Below are positions 17,121-26,140 of a stretch of DNA of 64,000 bases, one piece after another (the first letter of the stretch is position 1; each line of letters starts with the position of its first letter). Position numbers and translations under genes: made by a program. The notes below the pieces were generated by a model. The model was given only the letters and a program-made list of their open reading frames with translations, searched no databases and was not told where the DNA came from. The stretch is from Gordonibacter pamelaeae 7-10-1-b (GTDB taxonomy: Bacteria; Actinomycetota; Coriobacteriia; Coriobacteriales; Eggerthellaceae): assembly GCF_000210055.1 (NCBI RefSeq), contig NC_021021.1, positions 3,536,289-3,600,288 of the forward strand, given 5' to 3'.

Positions 17121-17659
17121 GGGAGTAAGCCGATAGGGCTTTGACCTGCACTTTTTAGTGCCGCACTATGCCGCTGAGTTTCGTTTCGTACGAGAGTCAC
17201 GGCATAGCCGCCAGCGACATTGGTGAGTAAATACGGTAATCGAGCCTCCGTCCCCGTGTTGGAACGGAGGCTTTTTCTTTGCCGTTTTACTCCCTTTCAC
17301 CTGCGATTTCGCCATTTACTCCCCGTGTTTCAAGACAACAAGGTACGGGGCGGTATTCGGAGGAATGGGAGTAAGGATTCATCCCAAGTGAATGGACGCG
17401 CTGTTTTTGTCCCCGAGGGCGAAAAAAGGCTGTTTCGGGGCCCGTGAAACTCAAATCGAACTCAGTAGGCTTTTCGGCAGCCTCCGCACGGCGTTACCCC
17501 AGGTGGTTGATGGGGAGTAAAGAATCTTGCCATCTCAGGGAAAACGGGAGTAACCAGGGGAAATGCCGCGGCGTACCGCCATGTGATGCCGTGTAAGCCA
17601 CCGCAGCATTTACTCCCGGGGCACGCTGAAAATGTTCGCGTATGCAATGGGGAGTAAAA
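17121..17659. repeat. array of GGGAGTAA / TTACTCCC words
   Basis: Eight exact 8-mers occur in 540 bp: plus orientation at 17121, 17367, 17513, 17546 and 17650; minus orientation in the words at 17286-17294, 17315-17323 and 17609-17617. A degenerate TGAGTAAA lies at 17224. Most copies are followed by A or preceded by T. The density, mixed orientation and position beside an integrase module fit integrase or excisionase arm sites. The only other copy noticed (58181) is at the left end of element 2. Confidence 0.7.
17243..17280 (+). terminator. intrinsic terminator
   Basis: AGCCTCCGT (17243-17251) pairs with ACGGAGGCT (17264-17272), followed by CTTTTTCTTT. It is a good factor-independent terminator on plus. 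No plus-strand gene ends nearby, so it may be a remnant of the chromosomal or element junction. Confidence 0.75.
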
Positions 17660-17745
17660 ACTCAGCAGACGCAGGAATGCGCGGCGCTCGCCGCCTAGCT
17701 TGGCGTCCTGATTCGGTTTCATTGGTTGCGATATGTGGCGGGTTG

Positions 17746-18159
17746 CTATAGCGAGGCTTTCCAGTCCTCGTATTCCCGGGCGCCGATCTCGCCGTCCTCG
17801 AGCTGCGCGCGCTTCTCCGCCCACAGCTCGATCGCCATCGCAGCTTTGGGCGCGTGCGGAGCGTTGGGGTTCAAGGTGAGCCCCGATCCGTCGGATGCGG
17901 GCGCGATGCCGAAGGAGTCCTCGAGCCGCACGAGAAGCGACATGAGGTCGCCCGCGGTCTCGACGCCGTAGTCCTTGAGGGCGTTGACGGAAACGCCGAG
18001 CGTATCGGCGATGGACTCGAGCAGCTCGGGCTTCACGGTGCGGATGCCGCTCTCGTAGTGGCGCACGGCCCCCTCGGTCAGACCGACCGCCTCGGCGAGC
18101 TGCGCCTGCGTCATGCCGCGCGACTTGCGGTACCGCCTTATGTTCTCGCCTACGGACAT
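17746..18159 (-). CDS. XRE-family repressor of element 1
   Basis: This 137-residue protein has an N-terminal Cro/C1 helix-turn-helix (ENIRRYRKSRGMTQAQLAEA, residues about 5-60) and a C-terminal domain ending EYEDWKASL. The repressor of element 2 (58614-59045) ends similarly (EYVAWKDSF), so the two are homologous. Start 18159 follows GAGGAGGG. It is divergent from xis/int, and three CGTACG-type palindromes lie between. Likely role: maintaining the integrated state by repressing excision genes. Confidence 0.82.
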   Translation of the reverse strand: MSVGENIRRYRKSRGMTQAQLAEAVGLTEGAVRHYESGIRTVKPELLESIADTLGVSVNALKDYGVETAGDLMSLLVRLEDSFGIAPASDGSGLTLNPNAPHAPKAAMAIELWAEKRAQLEDGEIGAREYEDWKASL

Positions 18160-18199
18160 GCGCCCTCCTCCTCGAAATACGTACCCGCACATCTTACCA

Positions 18200-18282
18200 G
18201 CGTACGCAAATGTACGCAATTCTATTGACAGTACGGATTCGTACGTTTACTCTGAATCTGTAAAACGTACGTATCCGTACGC
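18200..18282. promoter_or_regulatory. divergent xis/int promoter with three GTAC-type operators
   Basis: Three palindromes are present: GCGTACGCAAATGTACGC (18200-18217), GTACGGATTCGTAC (18231-18244) and CGTACGTATCCGTACG (18266-18281). The rightward promoter is TTGACA (18225-18230), 17-bp spacer, TACTCT (18248-18253), with the middle palindrome filling the spacer. The arrangement predicts repression of xis/int by the adjacent XRE protein. Confidence 0.75.
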
Positions 18283-18299
18283 TATTGATAGGAGGATCC

Positions 18300-18503
18300 A
18301 TGGACGAGAAGGTGGCGAAGACGCCGAGGCCGCACATGCTGGACGTCGACGAGGTCGCGGAGCTACTGAGAATCAAGAAAGGCAGCGCCTACGAGGTGAT
18401 CAGGAAGATAAACGCCGAGCAGGAGGCGCGAGGGCGCGTGGTGATCCGCGGGCGCGTCCGAAGCGACGTCTTCGACGCCCTGTACTTCCCGGAGGTGGAC
18501 TGA
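18300..18503 (+). CDS. excisionase-like HTH protein (element 1)
   Basis: The 67-residue protein has a winged HTH pattern MLDVDEVAELLRIKKGSAYEVIRKIN, of the kind used by excisionases and helix-turn-helix DNA-binding proteins of integrative elements. Start 18300 follows AGGAGG (18290-18295). It is 1 nt from the integrase start and parallels the gene at 59179. Likely role: directing the integrase toward excision. Confidence 0.7.
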   Translation: MDEKVAKTPRPHMLDVDEVAELLRIKKGSAYEVIRKINAEQEARGRVVIRGRVRSDVFDALYFPEVD

Positions 18504-18504
18504 G

Positions 18505-19575
18505 ATGCCCGTATATCAAGATGAGAGCAACGGAACGTACTACGTGCAATGCTACTACCGCGACGCCCGCGGCTCGAAGCGCCACAAGACGAAGCGCGGC
18601 TTCTCGACGGAGGTTGAGGCCGCAGTGTGGGAGAGCCAGTTCAAGAGCCTTAACGGCGGGGCCATGGACATGACGTTCTCCGAGTTCGTCGAGGTGTACG
18701 CCTCAGAGGTGAAGCCGCGCATACGCGAGCACACGTGGATCACCAAGGAGTACATCATCAGCGACAAGCTCGTGCCGTTCTTCGGGGACATGCGCATGTG
18801 CGACGTGAGGCCGATAGACGTCATCAGGTGGCAAAACGAGCTCACCGAGCACCGGGACGCCGACGGGAAGCCCTGGGCGCCGACGTACCTGCGCACGGTA
18901 AACAACCAGCTCAACGCCATCTTCAACCACGCCGAGCGCTACTACGGCCTCACCGACAACCCGGTGCGCAGGGTCGACAAGATAGGCTCGAAAAAGGGCG
19001 GCGAGATGCAGTTCTGGACCAAGGACGAGTACCTGAGGTTCAGCGAGGCAGTCATGGACAAGCCGCTGTCGTTCCACGCCTTCGAGCTGCTGTACTGGAC
19101 GGGCATCCGCTGCGGCGAGCTCCTGGCGCTCACGCCGTCCGACTTCATGCTGGATAGCTCGCGGCTGCGCATCAACAAGTCGTACCAGAGCCTCCGCGGC
19201 GTGGACACCGTGACCGACCCCAAGACGCCCAAGTCCGTGCGAACGATCGTCATGCCCGCCTTCCTTCGCGACGAGATGGCGGACTTCATCGAGATGCGCG
19301 ACGACGTCGCCCCCGACGAGCGCCTGTTCGCCGTGACCAAGCACTTCCTGGCACACGAGATGGAGCGCGGGTGCAAGGCGTCGGGCGTGAAGCGCATCCG
19401 CGTGCACGACATACGCCACAGCCATGTGAGCCTGCTGATCGAGATGGGCTTCTCCGCGCTGGCAATCGCCGAGCGCATGGGCCACGAGGCGGTGGACATC
19501 ACCTACCGCTACGCGCACCTGTTCCCCACGAAGCAGGACGAGATGGCAGCCGCGCTCGACGGGGCGAGGGGGTAA
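18505..19575 (+). CDS. int: tyrosine site-specific integrase (element 1)
   Basis: The 356-residue protein has an N-terminal AP2-like arm-binding domain (YYVQCYYRDARGSKRHKTKRGF), a SAM-like core-binding domain (about 55-150) and the catalytic domain. The conserved Arg is in TGIRCGE (about 201), the HxxR in HDIRHSH (about 302-305), and the His/Tyr pair in GHEAVDITYRYAHLF (about 325-335). Length is normal and all catalytic residues are present. It is closely related to the integrase at 59375-60487. It integrates and excises the surrounding element. Confidence 0.92.
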   Translation: MPVYQDESNGTYYVQCYYRDARGSKRHKTKRGFSTEVEAAVWESQFKSLNGGAMDMTFSEFVEVYASEVKPRIREHTWITKEYIISDKLVPFFGDMRMCDVRPIDVIRWQNELTEHRDADGKPWAPTYLRTVNNQLNAIFNHAERYYGLTDNPVRRVDKIGSKKGGEMQFWTKDEYLRFSEAVMDKPLSFHAFELLYWTGIRCGELLALTPSDFMLDSSRLRINKSYQSLRGVDTVTDPKTPKSVRTIVMPAFLRDEMADFIEMRDDVAPDERLFAVTKHFLAHEMERGCKASGVKRIRVHDIRHSHVSLLIEMGFSALAIAERMGHEAVDITYRYAHLFPTKQDEMAAALDGARG

Positions 19576-19580
19576 GAAGG

Positions 19581-20006
19581 ATGCCGTGCGATAACAGCGC
19601 CCGCAGGCGCAGCAAGACGATGGCGTTCCGCTGCACGCCCGAGGAGCGCAAGCTGATATGCGACATGGCCGCCTGGAGCGGCATGAGCCGACAGGACTAC
19701 ATCATCGCCAAGCTCACCGACACGCAGGTGGTCGTGAAGCCCTCCGTGGGCGTGCAGAAGGCGCTCAAGGACTCGATGGCAGAGTTGACCAAGGAGGTCC
19801 GTCTGGCGGCCTCCTACGGCGAGCTGAGCGAGTCCCTGCAGCAGAGGGTCGAGCTCGTGATGAGGTTCTTCCTGGCGCTCGGCGAGTCTGTTGACGTGCC
19901 GGCGGTTGAGGCATCACAACATGCCGCACCCTTGAAGGAGCCGACGGCAACCGTCATGGACGCAGGCTCCGACACCGCAAGCATCTTCGAGATGGGACGC
20001 AGGTAG
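19581..20006 (+). CDS. mobilisation-type RHH protein (element 1)
   Basis: The 141-residue protein begins RRRSKTMAFRCTPEERKLICDMA, then WSGMSRQDYIIAKLTD, a ribbon-helix-helix and helix pattern resembling MobC/relaxosome accessory proteins. The rest is predicted helical. It starts 5 nt after the integrase, like 60477 in element 2. No relaxase follows: the next gene is the convergent GmrSD gene 3 nt away. Function in transfer is therefore inferred only. Confidence 0.6.
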   Translation: MPCDNSARRRSKTMAFRCTPEERKLICDMAAWSGMSRQDYIIAKLTDTQVVVKPSVGVQKALKDSMAELTKEVRLAASYGELSESLQQRVELVMRFFLALGESVDVPAVEASQHAAPLKEPTATVMDAGSDTASIFEMGRR

Positions 20007-20009
20007 GGC

Positions 20010-21713
20010 CTATCGCCAGACCTCCAACGCCTTGTTCGCAAGCCATTCGGCGCGATCGGCGATGTCGTCCTCGCCCCAAGATTCTTTCTCCAAGGCGCCG
20101 GCCATCGTCGCAAGGCCGGCGGCGCAGAGGGCAAGGCCGTCCTTGTACCCCTTTCCCTGCTTCTTGGTGGTCCAATCGGCGTCGCGGATAGAGGCGTTGA
20201 GCGAATGCGTGATGATGGCCAGATTGCCGAGCGTGAGGAGCTTCCTGTCCCTTCGCGTCGCGGCCTCCTCGTCGAGGGCTCCCCATTTGTTGCGCCACTT
20301 CTTGGGCATCATGTGCTCGAGGGTGTACTGGTTGAACCCGAGCAGGGCCGTGCTGCTCATGCCCGGGCGTATGGCGCTTTCCAACAGATAGAGGACGCCC
20401 TTGGACTGGAGGTTGTACAGGCACGATTCCTCGAACGCCGAGCGAACCTCAGCATCGCCGGGCATGTAGGTCGTCGCCTCATCATTGGCTTCAAGAGCCT
20501 TCCTCAGGGCCTCAGCGTCCTTCACCTCGTTTAGGATCAGCGAGGTGAACAGCCTGTTGTAGTTCTTGGTGGTCGCCCGAACCAGCATGCGGCGGACGAT
20601 GTAGCTCTCGAGCGTGGCGAAGACCTTCGCCTGCTCATCTGGCGTTTCCACGCTCTTTCGGACGTACAGCACGTATGGGATGAGCGTCGAGTTCTTAAGG
20701 CCGAATATCAGCACGTTCATGCGCTCGGTCGACGGTGCGGGCGGGACGTTCCTATCGCAGCAGGTGGGGTCGAACGTCGACTCGAACACTGCGGCATAGG
20801 CGTTCATTGCATTCAGGACCTCGTCTTTGCCCCCGTCGCAGTACCTGCTGATGAAATCCTTGTAGGACTGGAAGAGATTCGAGGTGCGCGAGTAGTAGAG
20901 CTTGTCCTCGGCGGTCACGCAGCGCGCCTTATCTTGCACCATGATCTGCAGGAACGCGTCGAAGAAGAGGTCGATAAGCGTTCGCTTGATGCGGCCGGTG
21001 ACGACCTCCTGGTCCCAAAAGCTCTTCTTCTCTGCCGTCGGCTCGAAGACGTCTTCCCAGCTATCCTTGAACGCCTGCTCGTTCTCGCGGTTGAAGAAGT
21101 AGTTCTTCAGGAGCTCTGCCGTGGTCAAGCGCACGCCGAGCGAGTTGATGGTGTCGAATATCTGCTGCTCGTCCTCGCCCTCGGTTAGGTCGATGCAGAC
21201 GAACTGAACGTTCGACTTGATCGTGTTCCTGTCGACCTTTTCCGGGTCGATGTTCTTGAGGAAGTAGTTGTAGGCGCCGATGATGGCCGAGGAACCCTCG
21301 ACGGGCTCGCTGCCCGTTGCATTGACGACCTTCTCGAAATCCTGCCGGTCATATTTGCCGTGCCTCAAGGCGACTTCGCCAGTCTCTAGAACGAAATCTC
21401 GCTCGAACAGCCTGTTGGCGTCGATTTTCGCGCAAAGCGCCTTGAAGAAGATGACCATGGTCGTGAGGCGCTGCTGGCCATCGATGACGGTGCGAACCTC
21501 CGACACTTCGGACCAGGTGTAGCCGGAAGACTCCTGCTTCAGGATGATGGAGCCCAGGAAGTAGGGCCGCTTCGAGGCCGTGACAAACTCCATATCGCCA
21601 AGGAAGCGCTCCCACTGCTCTTCTCCCCAGACGTACGCCCTTTGGTAGAAGGGTATTTCGAGCAGGCGCGATCCGTTGAACACGCCGCTTATCGTTGCTT
21701 TTCCTGCATCCAT
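20010..21713 (-). CDS. GmrSD-type (DUF262/DUF1524) nuclease, short form
   Basis: The 567-residue protein has the DUF262 motifs IPFYQRAYVW (about 20-29) and DGQQRLTTM (about 78-86), an acidic EQQIFDTINSLGVRLT helix (about 195) and the DUF1524 HNH-type segment YTLEHMMPKKW (about 480), then LLTLGNLAIIT. It is a second, distinct GmrSD-type protein, about 120 residues shorter than the one at 10957. It is the last gene of the minus-strand defence operon, 91 nt behind the preceding gene, and may have its own promoter. Confidence 0.82.
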   Translation of the reverse strand: MDAGKATISGVFNGSRLLEIPFYQRAYVWGEEQWERFLGDMEFVTASKRPYFLGSIILKQESSGYTWSEVSEVRTVIDGQQRLTTMVIFFKALCAKIDANRLFERDFVLETGEVALRHGKYDRQDFEKVVNATGSEPVEGSSAIIGAYNYFLKNIDPEKVDRNTIKSNVQFVCIDLTEGEDEQQIFDTINSLGVRLTTAELLKNYFFNRENEQAFKDSWEDVFEPTAEKKSFWDQEVVTGRIKRTLIDLFFDAFLQIMVQDKARCVTAEDKLYYSRTSNLFQSYKDFISRYCDGGKDEVLNAMNAYAAVFESTFDPTCCDRNVPPAPSTERMNVLIFGLKNSTLIPYVLYVRKSVETPDEQAKVFATLESYIVRRMLVRATTKNYNRLFTSLILNEVKDAEALRKALEANDEATTYMPGDAEVRSAFEESCLYNLQSKGVLYLLESAIRPGMSSTALLGFNQYTLEHMMPKKWRNKWGALDEEAATRRDRKLLTLGNLAIITHSLNASIRDADWTTKKQGKGYKDGLALCAAGLATMAGALEKESWGEDDIADRAEWLANKALEVWR

Positions 21714-21804
21714 TCCTAAAGACCTACCTGTCCCTTGCGGTTATTGCATTCCTATCAAATCGTTTGCGCGCAGGGCGTTTCGTCCACTTCAATCGAAGGC
21801 CGAG

Positions 21805-22939
21805 CTATACGCTATCGGCGGGCCAGCGCTTTCTCCAATTCTGCATCCGCGCGGTCTTCTCTGATGGATCCATTCCGCCAATCGACTTAAGGACATCCTG
21901 CGGCCCAACATTCCCGTTTTTGTGCTTCAAGGAGTCTTTTGCTATGTCGTAGGCAAGCTGAACGGATGTCGTCGCGGCAAAGGGTTTTCCCCTCCGCGCC
22001 AGATTGAGCGCTTCGGCGGCTCCGCTTATCGCGTTGTTGAACAACTCGATGGCGTCCATCTGCTCGGACGTGTTTTCGACCAGATAGTCAACACCGTCGC
22101 TTCCGACGCCGAACTCAACCTCTCCTTGTCTATCCTGCCTTCCGAAAGGCGTCTCTTTTCCAAGGCCTAAATATGGTGTCTGGACAATGCCTTGTCGAGC
22201 GGCGCTCGTTTCGAACATGCCGTTGCAGCATCTGATAATCGCAGCGTCTCTTACCTCATCGCCGTAAAGCGGGCAAAACGCAAGCAAGATCCAGTCAACT
22301 TGAGCCGATGCCTTCTTGAGAAGCTCATAGGCTTCGCAACTTATTGGGAACTGACCTGGAGATACCTTAGTCTCCTTAAAGCCATCATTGAGGAACCATT
22401 GGCGCAAATCCGTATGGATCTCGATCAGGAATCCTTAGGCGGATATCGGCATTGGCGTCAATCTGCGTTATGTTCTCGCGATACGCATCGAGCTTGAACG
22501 CATGCCCGCGACCGTCTTTGCCGAACAGTCCCGCGTCGAGCGAAGTCCTGATGTCGTCAACACAGGCGTTCGATTGCTCCCGTATCGCCCGGCTGATCAA
22601 ATCGCCGAACCCTCGATAAGCCTCTTCTGCCAGAGCGCCCCTGCGAGCTGCATCCTCGTGTTGCTTTCGAAACCGCTCCGCATCCGAAGAGAACCTCGCG
22701 GACTTGGATTCAACCTTCTTGCCTCTCCCGATATGGTGGTCAACTCGGAAGTGCTCTATACCAATTATTCTATTTCCGCCTTCGGCCGTGATGAGAATAT
22801 CGGGCCTATCGAATGGGCGGGCGTCGCCCGACAGTCGGGCGACGTTCCTTCTCGCCTCTCCGCCTTTTGCCCTCGCGGCTTTCAGCGATTGCTCATAAAT
22901 GGAAAGTTCTGCCTTTTCCTGGTTCTCCTTATGACTCAT
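21805..22939 (-). pseudogene. unknown gene of the defence operon, split by a frameshift
   Basis: Two frames lie in tandem: 22939-22385 (184 aa, starting MSHKENQEKAELSIYEQSL) and 22407-21805 (about 200 aa, from RQWFLNDGFKETKV). Removing one C near 22425 would join them through ...RILIEIHTDLRQWF, which reads as continuous protein, giving about 378 residues. The first part has DILITAEGGNRIIGIEHF and HHIGRGKKVESK, loosely nuclease-like. I do not recognise the family. It starts 9 nt after res, so it belongs to the operon. It may be a broken gene or a sequence error. Confidence 0.55.
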
Positions 22940-22948
22940 AAGCGTTGC

Positions 22949-25900
22949 CTAGCTCATCCTGCCCATCACCTCGAGCAGGTCCTCGTACGTTGCCACGTTG
23001 TGGTAGCGCACGTCGCTGGTGCTCATCTCGTTGAAGAGCTTCTTCGCGCAAGCGATCTTGGCGTTTTCCACTCCGGAGAGCTCCAGCGTGTCCATGGTGC
23101 CCTTGGTCTCGGCGACGAAGAACACATGGCGCACGCTGCCTTCTTTGAAAGCAATTGCCCAGTCGGGGGCGTAGTTGCCCACCGGTGTGGGGATCTGGAA
23201 CGTTCGAGGCAGCTTGGCGTAGACCGCTACCTCAGCGGCGGCATCCATGTCCTCGGCGAACCTGCGCTCTCCATCCGAGTCAGGGAACACGAAGCGCTGG
23301 ATGTTCTTCTTCGCCTCATATGCCTTGCTCGCGTTGTCAGGCATGCGCCCGGTGAAGATTGCCTCATCATAGACGTCGTCGATCTCGTGGTAACTGATGT
23401 GTTCAACGACCATCGTCGCTTTCTCCGACACGATGAGCGCAGCGGCCTTCTTGATGAACTCCTCGGGGTTCACGCGGTAGAGCTCGAACACGTTGGGGTC
23501 GATGCCGGCGAGAATCGTCGCGGCGCTCCTGCGCGTGATGGCAGCGGCCTGCGCCACCTCGCCCACGAGGTCGTAGGTTACGTTCACGGACGCGGTGCCA
23601 GCGTCGACGTCGCGGGTCTCGGTCTGCGTGCGGCCGAACGACGAGCCGCCCTGCACCTCGTCGCGCGTTGCCTGTGACTTTTGCCCGCCGACCGTCAGGG
23701 TGTACTGCAGCTTGCTCACGCGCAGGTCGCTGTTGATGCGCTCTATCGACTTGCGTCTCAGCTCGTCGTCCGAGAAGCTGACCGTGTAGGCGTGCTTGCG
23801 GTTGATGCGCGCCCACAGCTCCTTGAACTCGCGCTTGGCGAAGTTGTCAGTCAGCGTGTTCTCGGAAATCTTCTCCTGGGCGCGCCCGATCATGCCGTCG
23901 AGCGCGTGCGTGTCGTAGACGCTTCTCACCAGCGCTTCGACAGCCTTGGCGTGGGCAACGTCGGCGATTTCCTCGGGCAGCTTCGCGACGAAGTACTCCA
24001 CGAAGGTGCCATCCTCCACTGCCTTGCGGAACTCAGCGGTCGGCTTGTCGTCGTCATCGATGAGGTCGCACTTGTAGAGGGCTTTGTATACGCGCTTCGA
24101 CTCCTCCTCGGTGAAGGAGACCGTCTCGCCGTCGAGCACGAAGTCGCGCCCGCTGAACAGGTTCATCTCCACCTTCTTCGGGCGCTCGCGCAGGCTCTTG
24201 CTTATGTCGGTCTGCAGATCCTTCACAAACGTCTCGTAGCTCTCCGACGCTATCACGGTGAGCAAGTTCACGCGATGCACCTCGCCGGGTCCCAGCAGGG
24301 CGGCGTCCTGACGGTTGCCGTCCTGGTCGACAGCCAGGCGCATGCCGCGGCCGACTTCCTGGCGCTTGCTCGTCTCGGAGCCCGATTCCTTGAGCGTGCA
24401 GATCTGGAAGATGTTCGGGTTGTCCCAGCCCTCGCGCAGCGCTGAGTGGCTGAAAATGAAGCGTACGGGTTCATCGAACGAAAGCAGGCGCTCCTTATCG
24501 CGCAAGATCAGGTCGTAGGCGCGCTTCGCGTCGTCGTCGTTGATGCCGATGCCATCCTCGCGCTCCGCCTTCTTCTCGGCCTTCGATTCGACGGTATTGC
24601 CCTTCTTGTCCACCGAGAAGTATCCGGAGTGCACCGAGCGCGCGTCGAATCGCCCAAGGTACTGCGCGTACGAGGGGTCAAGGATGTCATCCTGGGTCGG
24701 GTGCTTCATTCTGTCGGAGACGATGGCCTCGTACTCCTCCTCGAAGATCTTTCCGTAGCCCACGGTTTCTCCGTTGCCGGAGAGATCGCGGTACTTCGCC
24801 ACCTGGTCGATGAAGAAAAGGCTCAGGCACTTGATGCCGCGGCGAAGCAGCGCCTCCTCCTTTTGCAGGTGGCTCAGGATCGTCTCGCGTATCTGTATGC
24901 GCTGCATGTCGTCGGCGGCGGAGTCGCCGTAGACCTCGCCGATGTAGATGCGCCCGTCGTCCCCGATAGAGCCGTCCAGGAAGCGCACGTAGCCTGGACG
25001 TCCATCCTGGGGCGGGACCACGCCGTCGTTGCCGCTCGCGATGGTGTAGCCGCGGTACGCTTCGAGCTTCGTCGAGCCGCTGGCGTCGTAGATGCTGTCG
25101 CCCTCGCCGAAGCGCGCGGTCCTCTTGCGCACCTTGCCGCCAGACCCCATGCACTTGAACTCGATAACGGCCTCCGGTGCGCGGTTCTTGGACACCACGA
25201 TGTCGCGCAGGTACAGGTAGCCGTCGGTTCCGCGCATGTTCTTGAGGGCGAAGCCCTTCACCTCGATGCGCTTGACGAGTTTCTGGTTGTAGGCGTCCAG
25301 GGCGTCCAGGGCATACACCAGGTCGTGCTTCTCCTTGTGAGTTGCCGAATAGTTCAGCACGAACAGAGGGTTGAAGCGGGCGATGCCCTTCTGGGTCGCG
25401 CCTCCCTTCTTTCCCATCTTTTGGGGCTCGTCGCAGATGACGATGGGGCGGTTCGCAGCGATGACGTCGATGGGCCTGCGGCTGCTGAACTCGTCGCGCT
25501 CGTCGAAGATGATGCGCGCCGCCTTGTTCTTGGCGCCCTCCTTCATCGACGCGTTGAACGCCTGCATGTTGATGACCATGCAGTTGACATCGCTCGATTG
25601 GGAGTACGAATCCAGCTCGGTCAGGTTGTCCGAGTCGTATATGAAGAACCTGATCCTCTTGTGGTATTGGGAGAAGAAGTGCTCCTGGGTGTTCTCCAAG
25701 CTCTTGGCCACGCCCTCGCGGATGGCGACCGACGGCACCACCACGATGAACTTGCACCAGCCGTACAGGCGGTTGAGCTCGAGCATCGTCTTGGTGTAGA
25801 CGTAGGTCTTGCCGGTGCCCGTCTCCATCTCGACGTCCAGCTGGCAAGCCCCCATGCCGCAGAAAAGCTCCTCCGACTCAGGGATCTGGTTGCGTCGCTG

Positions 25901-26131
25901 CACCGCGCGCACGTTTGCCAGTATGTCGGCGCCCGAAAGCGCGACGGGCGCGTTGGCGTAGCCCTCGGCGCTCTCGTCGCCGAAGTCGATCTCGCCCTGC
26001 GCGCGCTTGGGCTTGCGGCCCAGATCGCGCAGGTAGACGGAGGCACCCTGGTTGGGCTGCCCCTCGAAGACCGAGGCCACCGCGTCTGCGGCGTCGGTTT
26101 GATACTGTTGTACTTTGAACTTGAACTTCAT
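22949..26131 (-). CDS. res: type III restriction enzyme, Res subunit
   Basis: This 1060-residue helicase-nuclease has the superfamily 2 motifs METGTGKTYVY (about 103-113), ICDEPQKM (about 233), SALREGWDNPNIF (about 560) and EVGRGMRL (about 590), and a C-terminal PD-(D/E)XK nuclease with APDW (about 987) and VAETKG (about 1004-1009). Res needs Mod to find and cut unmodified sites. It starts 9 nt after mod. Length is usual for the family and the frame is intact. Confidence 0.92.
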   Translation of the reverse strand: MKFKFKVQQYQTDAADAVASVFEGQPNQGASVYLRDLGRKPKRAQGEIDFGDESAEGYANAPVALSGADILANVRAVQRRNQIPESEELFCGMGACQLDVEMETGTGKTYVYTKTMLELNRLYGWCKFIVVVPSVAIREGVAKSLENTQEHFFSQYHKRIRFFIYDSDNLTELDSYSQSSDVNCMVINMQAFNASMKEGAKNKAARIIFDERDEFSSRRPIDVIAANRPIVICDEPQKMGKKGGATQKGIARFNPLFVLNYSATHKEKHDLVYALDALDAYNQKLVKRIEVKGFALKNMRGTDGYLYLRDIVVSKNRAPEAVIEFKCMGSGGKVRKRTARFGEGDSIYDASGSTKLEAYRGYTIASGNDGVVPPQDGRPGYVRFLDGSIGDDGRIYIGEVYGDSAADDMQRIQIRETILSHLQKEEALLRRGIKCLSLFFIDQVAKYRDLSGNGETVGYGKIFEEEYEAIVSDRMKHPTQDDILDPSYAQYLGRFDARSVHSGYFSVDKKGNTVESKAEKKAEREDGIGINDDDAKRAYDLILRDKERLLSFDEPVRFIFSHSALREGWDNPNIFQICTLKESGSETSKRQEVGRGMRLAVDQDGNRQDAALLGPGEVHRVNLLTVIASESYETFVKDLQTDISKSLRERPKKVEMNLFSGRDFVLDGETVSFTEEESKRVYKALYKCDLIDDDDKPTAEFRKAVEDGTFVEYFVAKLPEEIADVAHAKAVEALVRSVYDTHALDGMIGRAQEKISENTLTDNFAKREFKELWARINRKHAYTVSFSDDELRRKSIERINSDLRVSKLQYTLTVGGQKSQATRDEVQGGSSFGRTQTETRDVDAGTASVNVTYDLVGEVAQAAAITRRSAATILAGIDPNVFELYRVNPEEFIKKAAALIVSEKATMVVEHISYHEIDDVYDEAIFTGRMPDNASKAYEAKKNIQRFVFPDSDGERRFAEDMDAAAEVAVYAKLPRTFQIPTPVGNYAPDWAIAFKEGSVRHVFFVAETKGTMDTLELSGVENAKIACAKKLFNEMSTSDVRYHNVATYEDLLEVMGRMS

Positions 26132-26140
26132 GTCGACGCC

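Larger units (their letters stand above)
16854..17745. other. non-coding left boundary of integrative element 1
   Basis: There is no convincing gene. The region carries tandem GTGACCCACC repeats (16955-16964 and 16965-16974) and GTGACCCA at 17002, a duplicated GGAACAAACT at about 17067-17094, a factor-independent terminator (17243-17280) and an array of GGGAGTAA words (17121-17659). It lies downstream of the XRE repressor of element 1 and resembles an attachment-site region. Confidence 0.5.
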
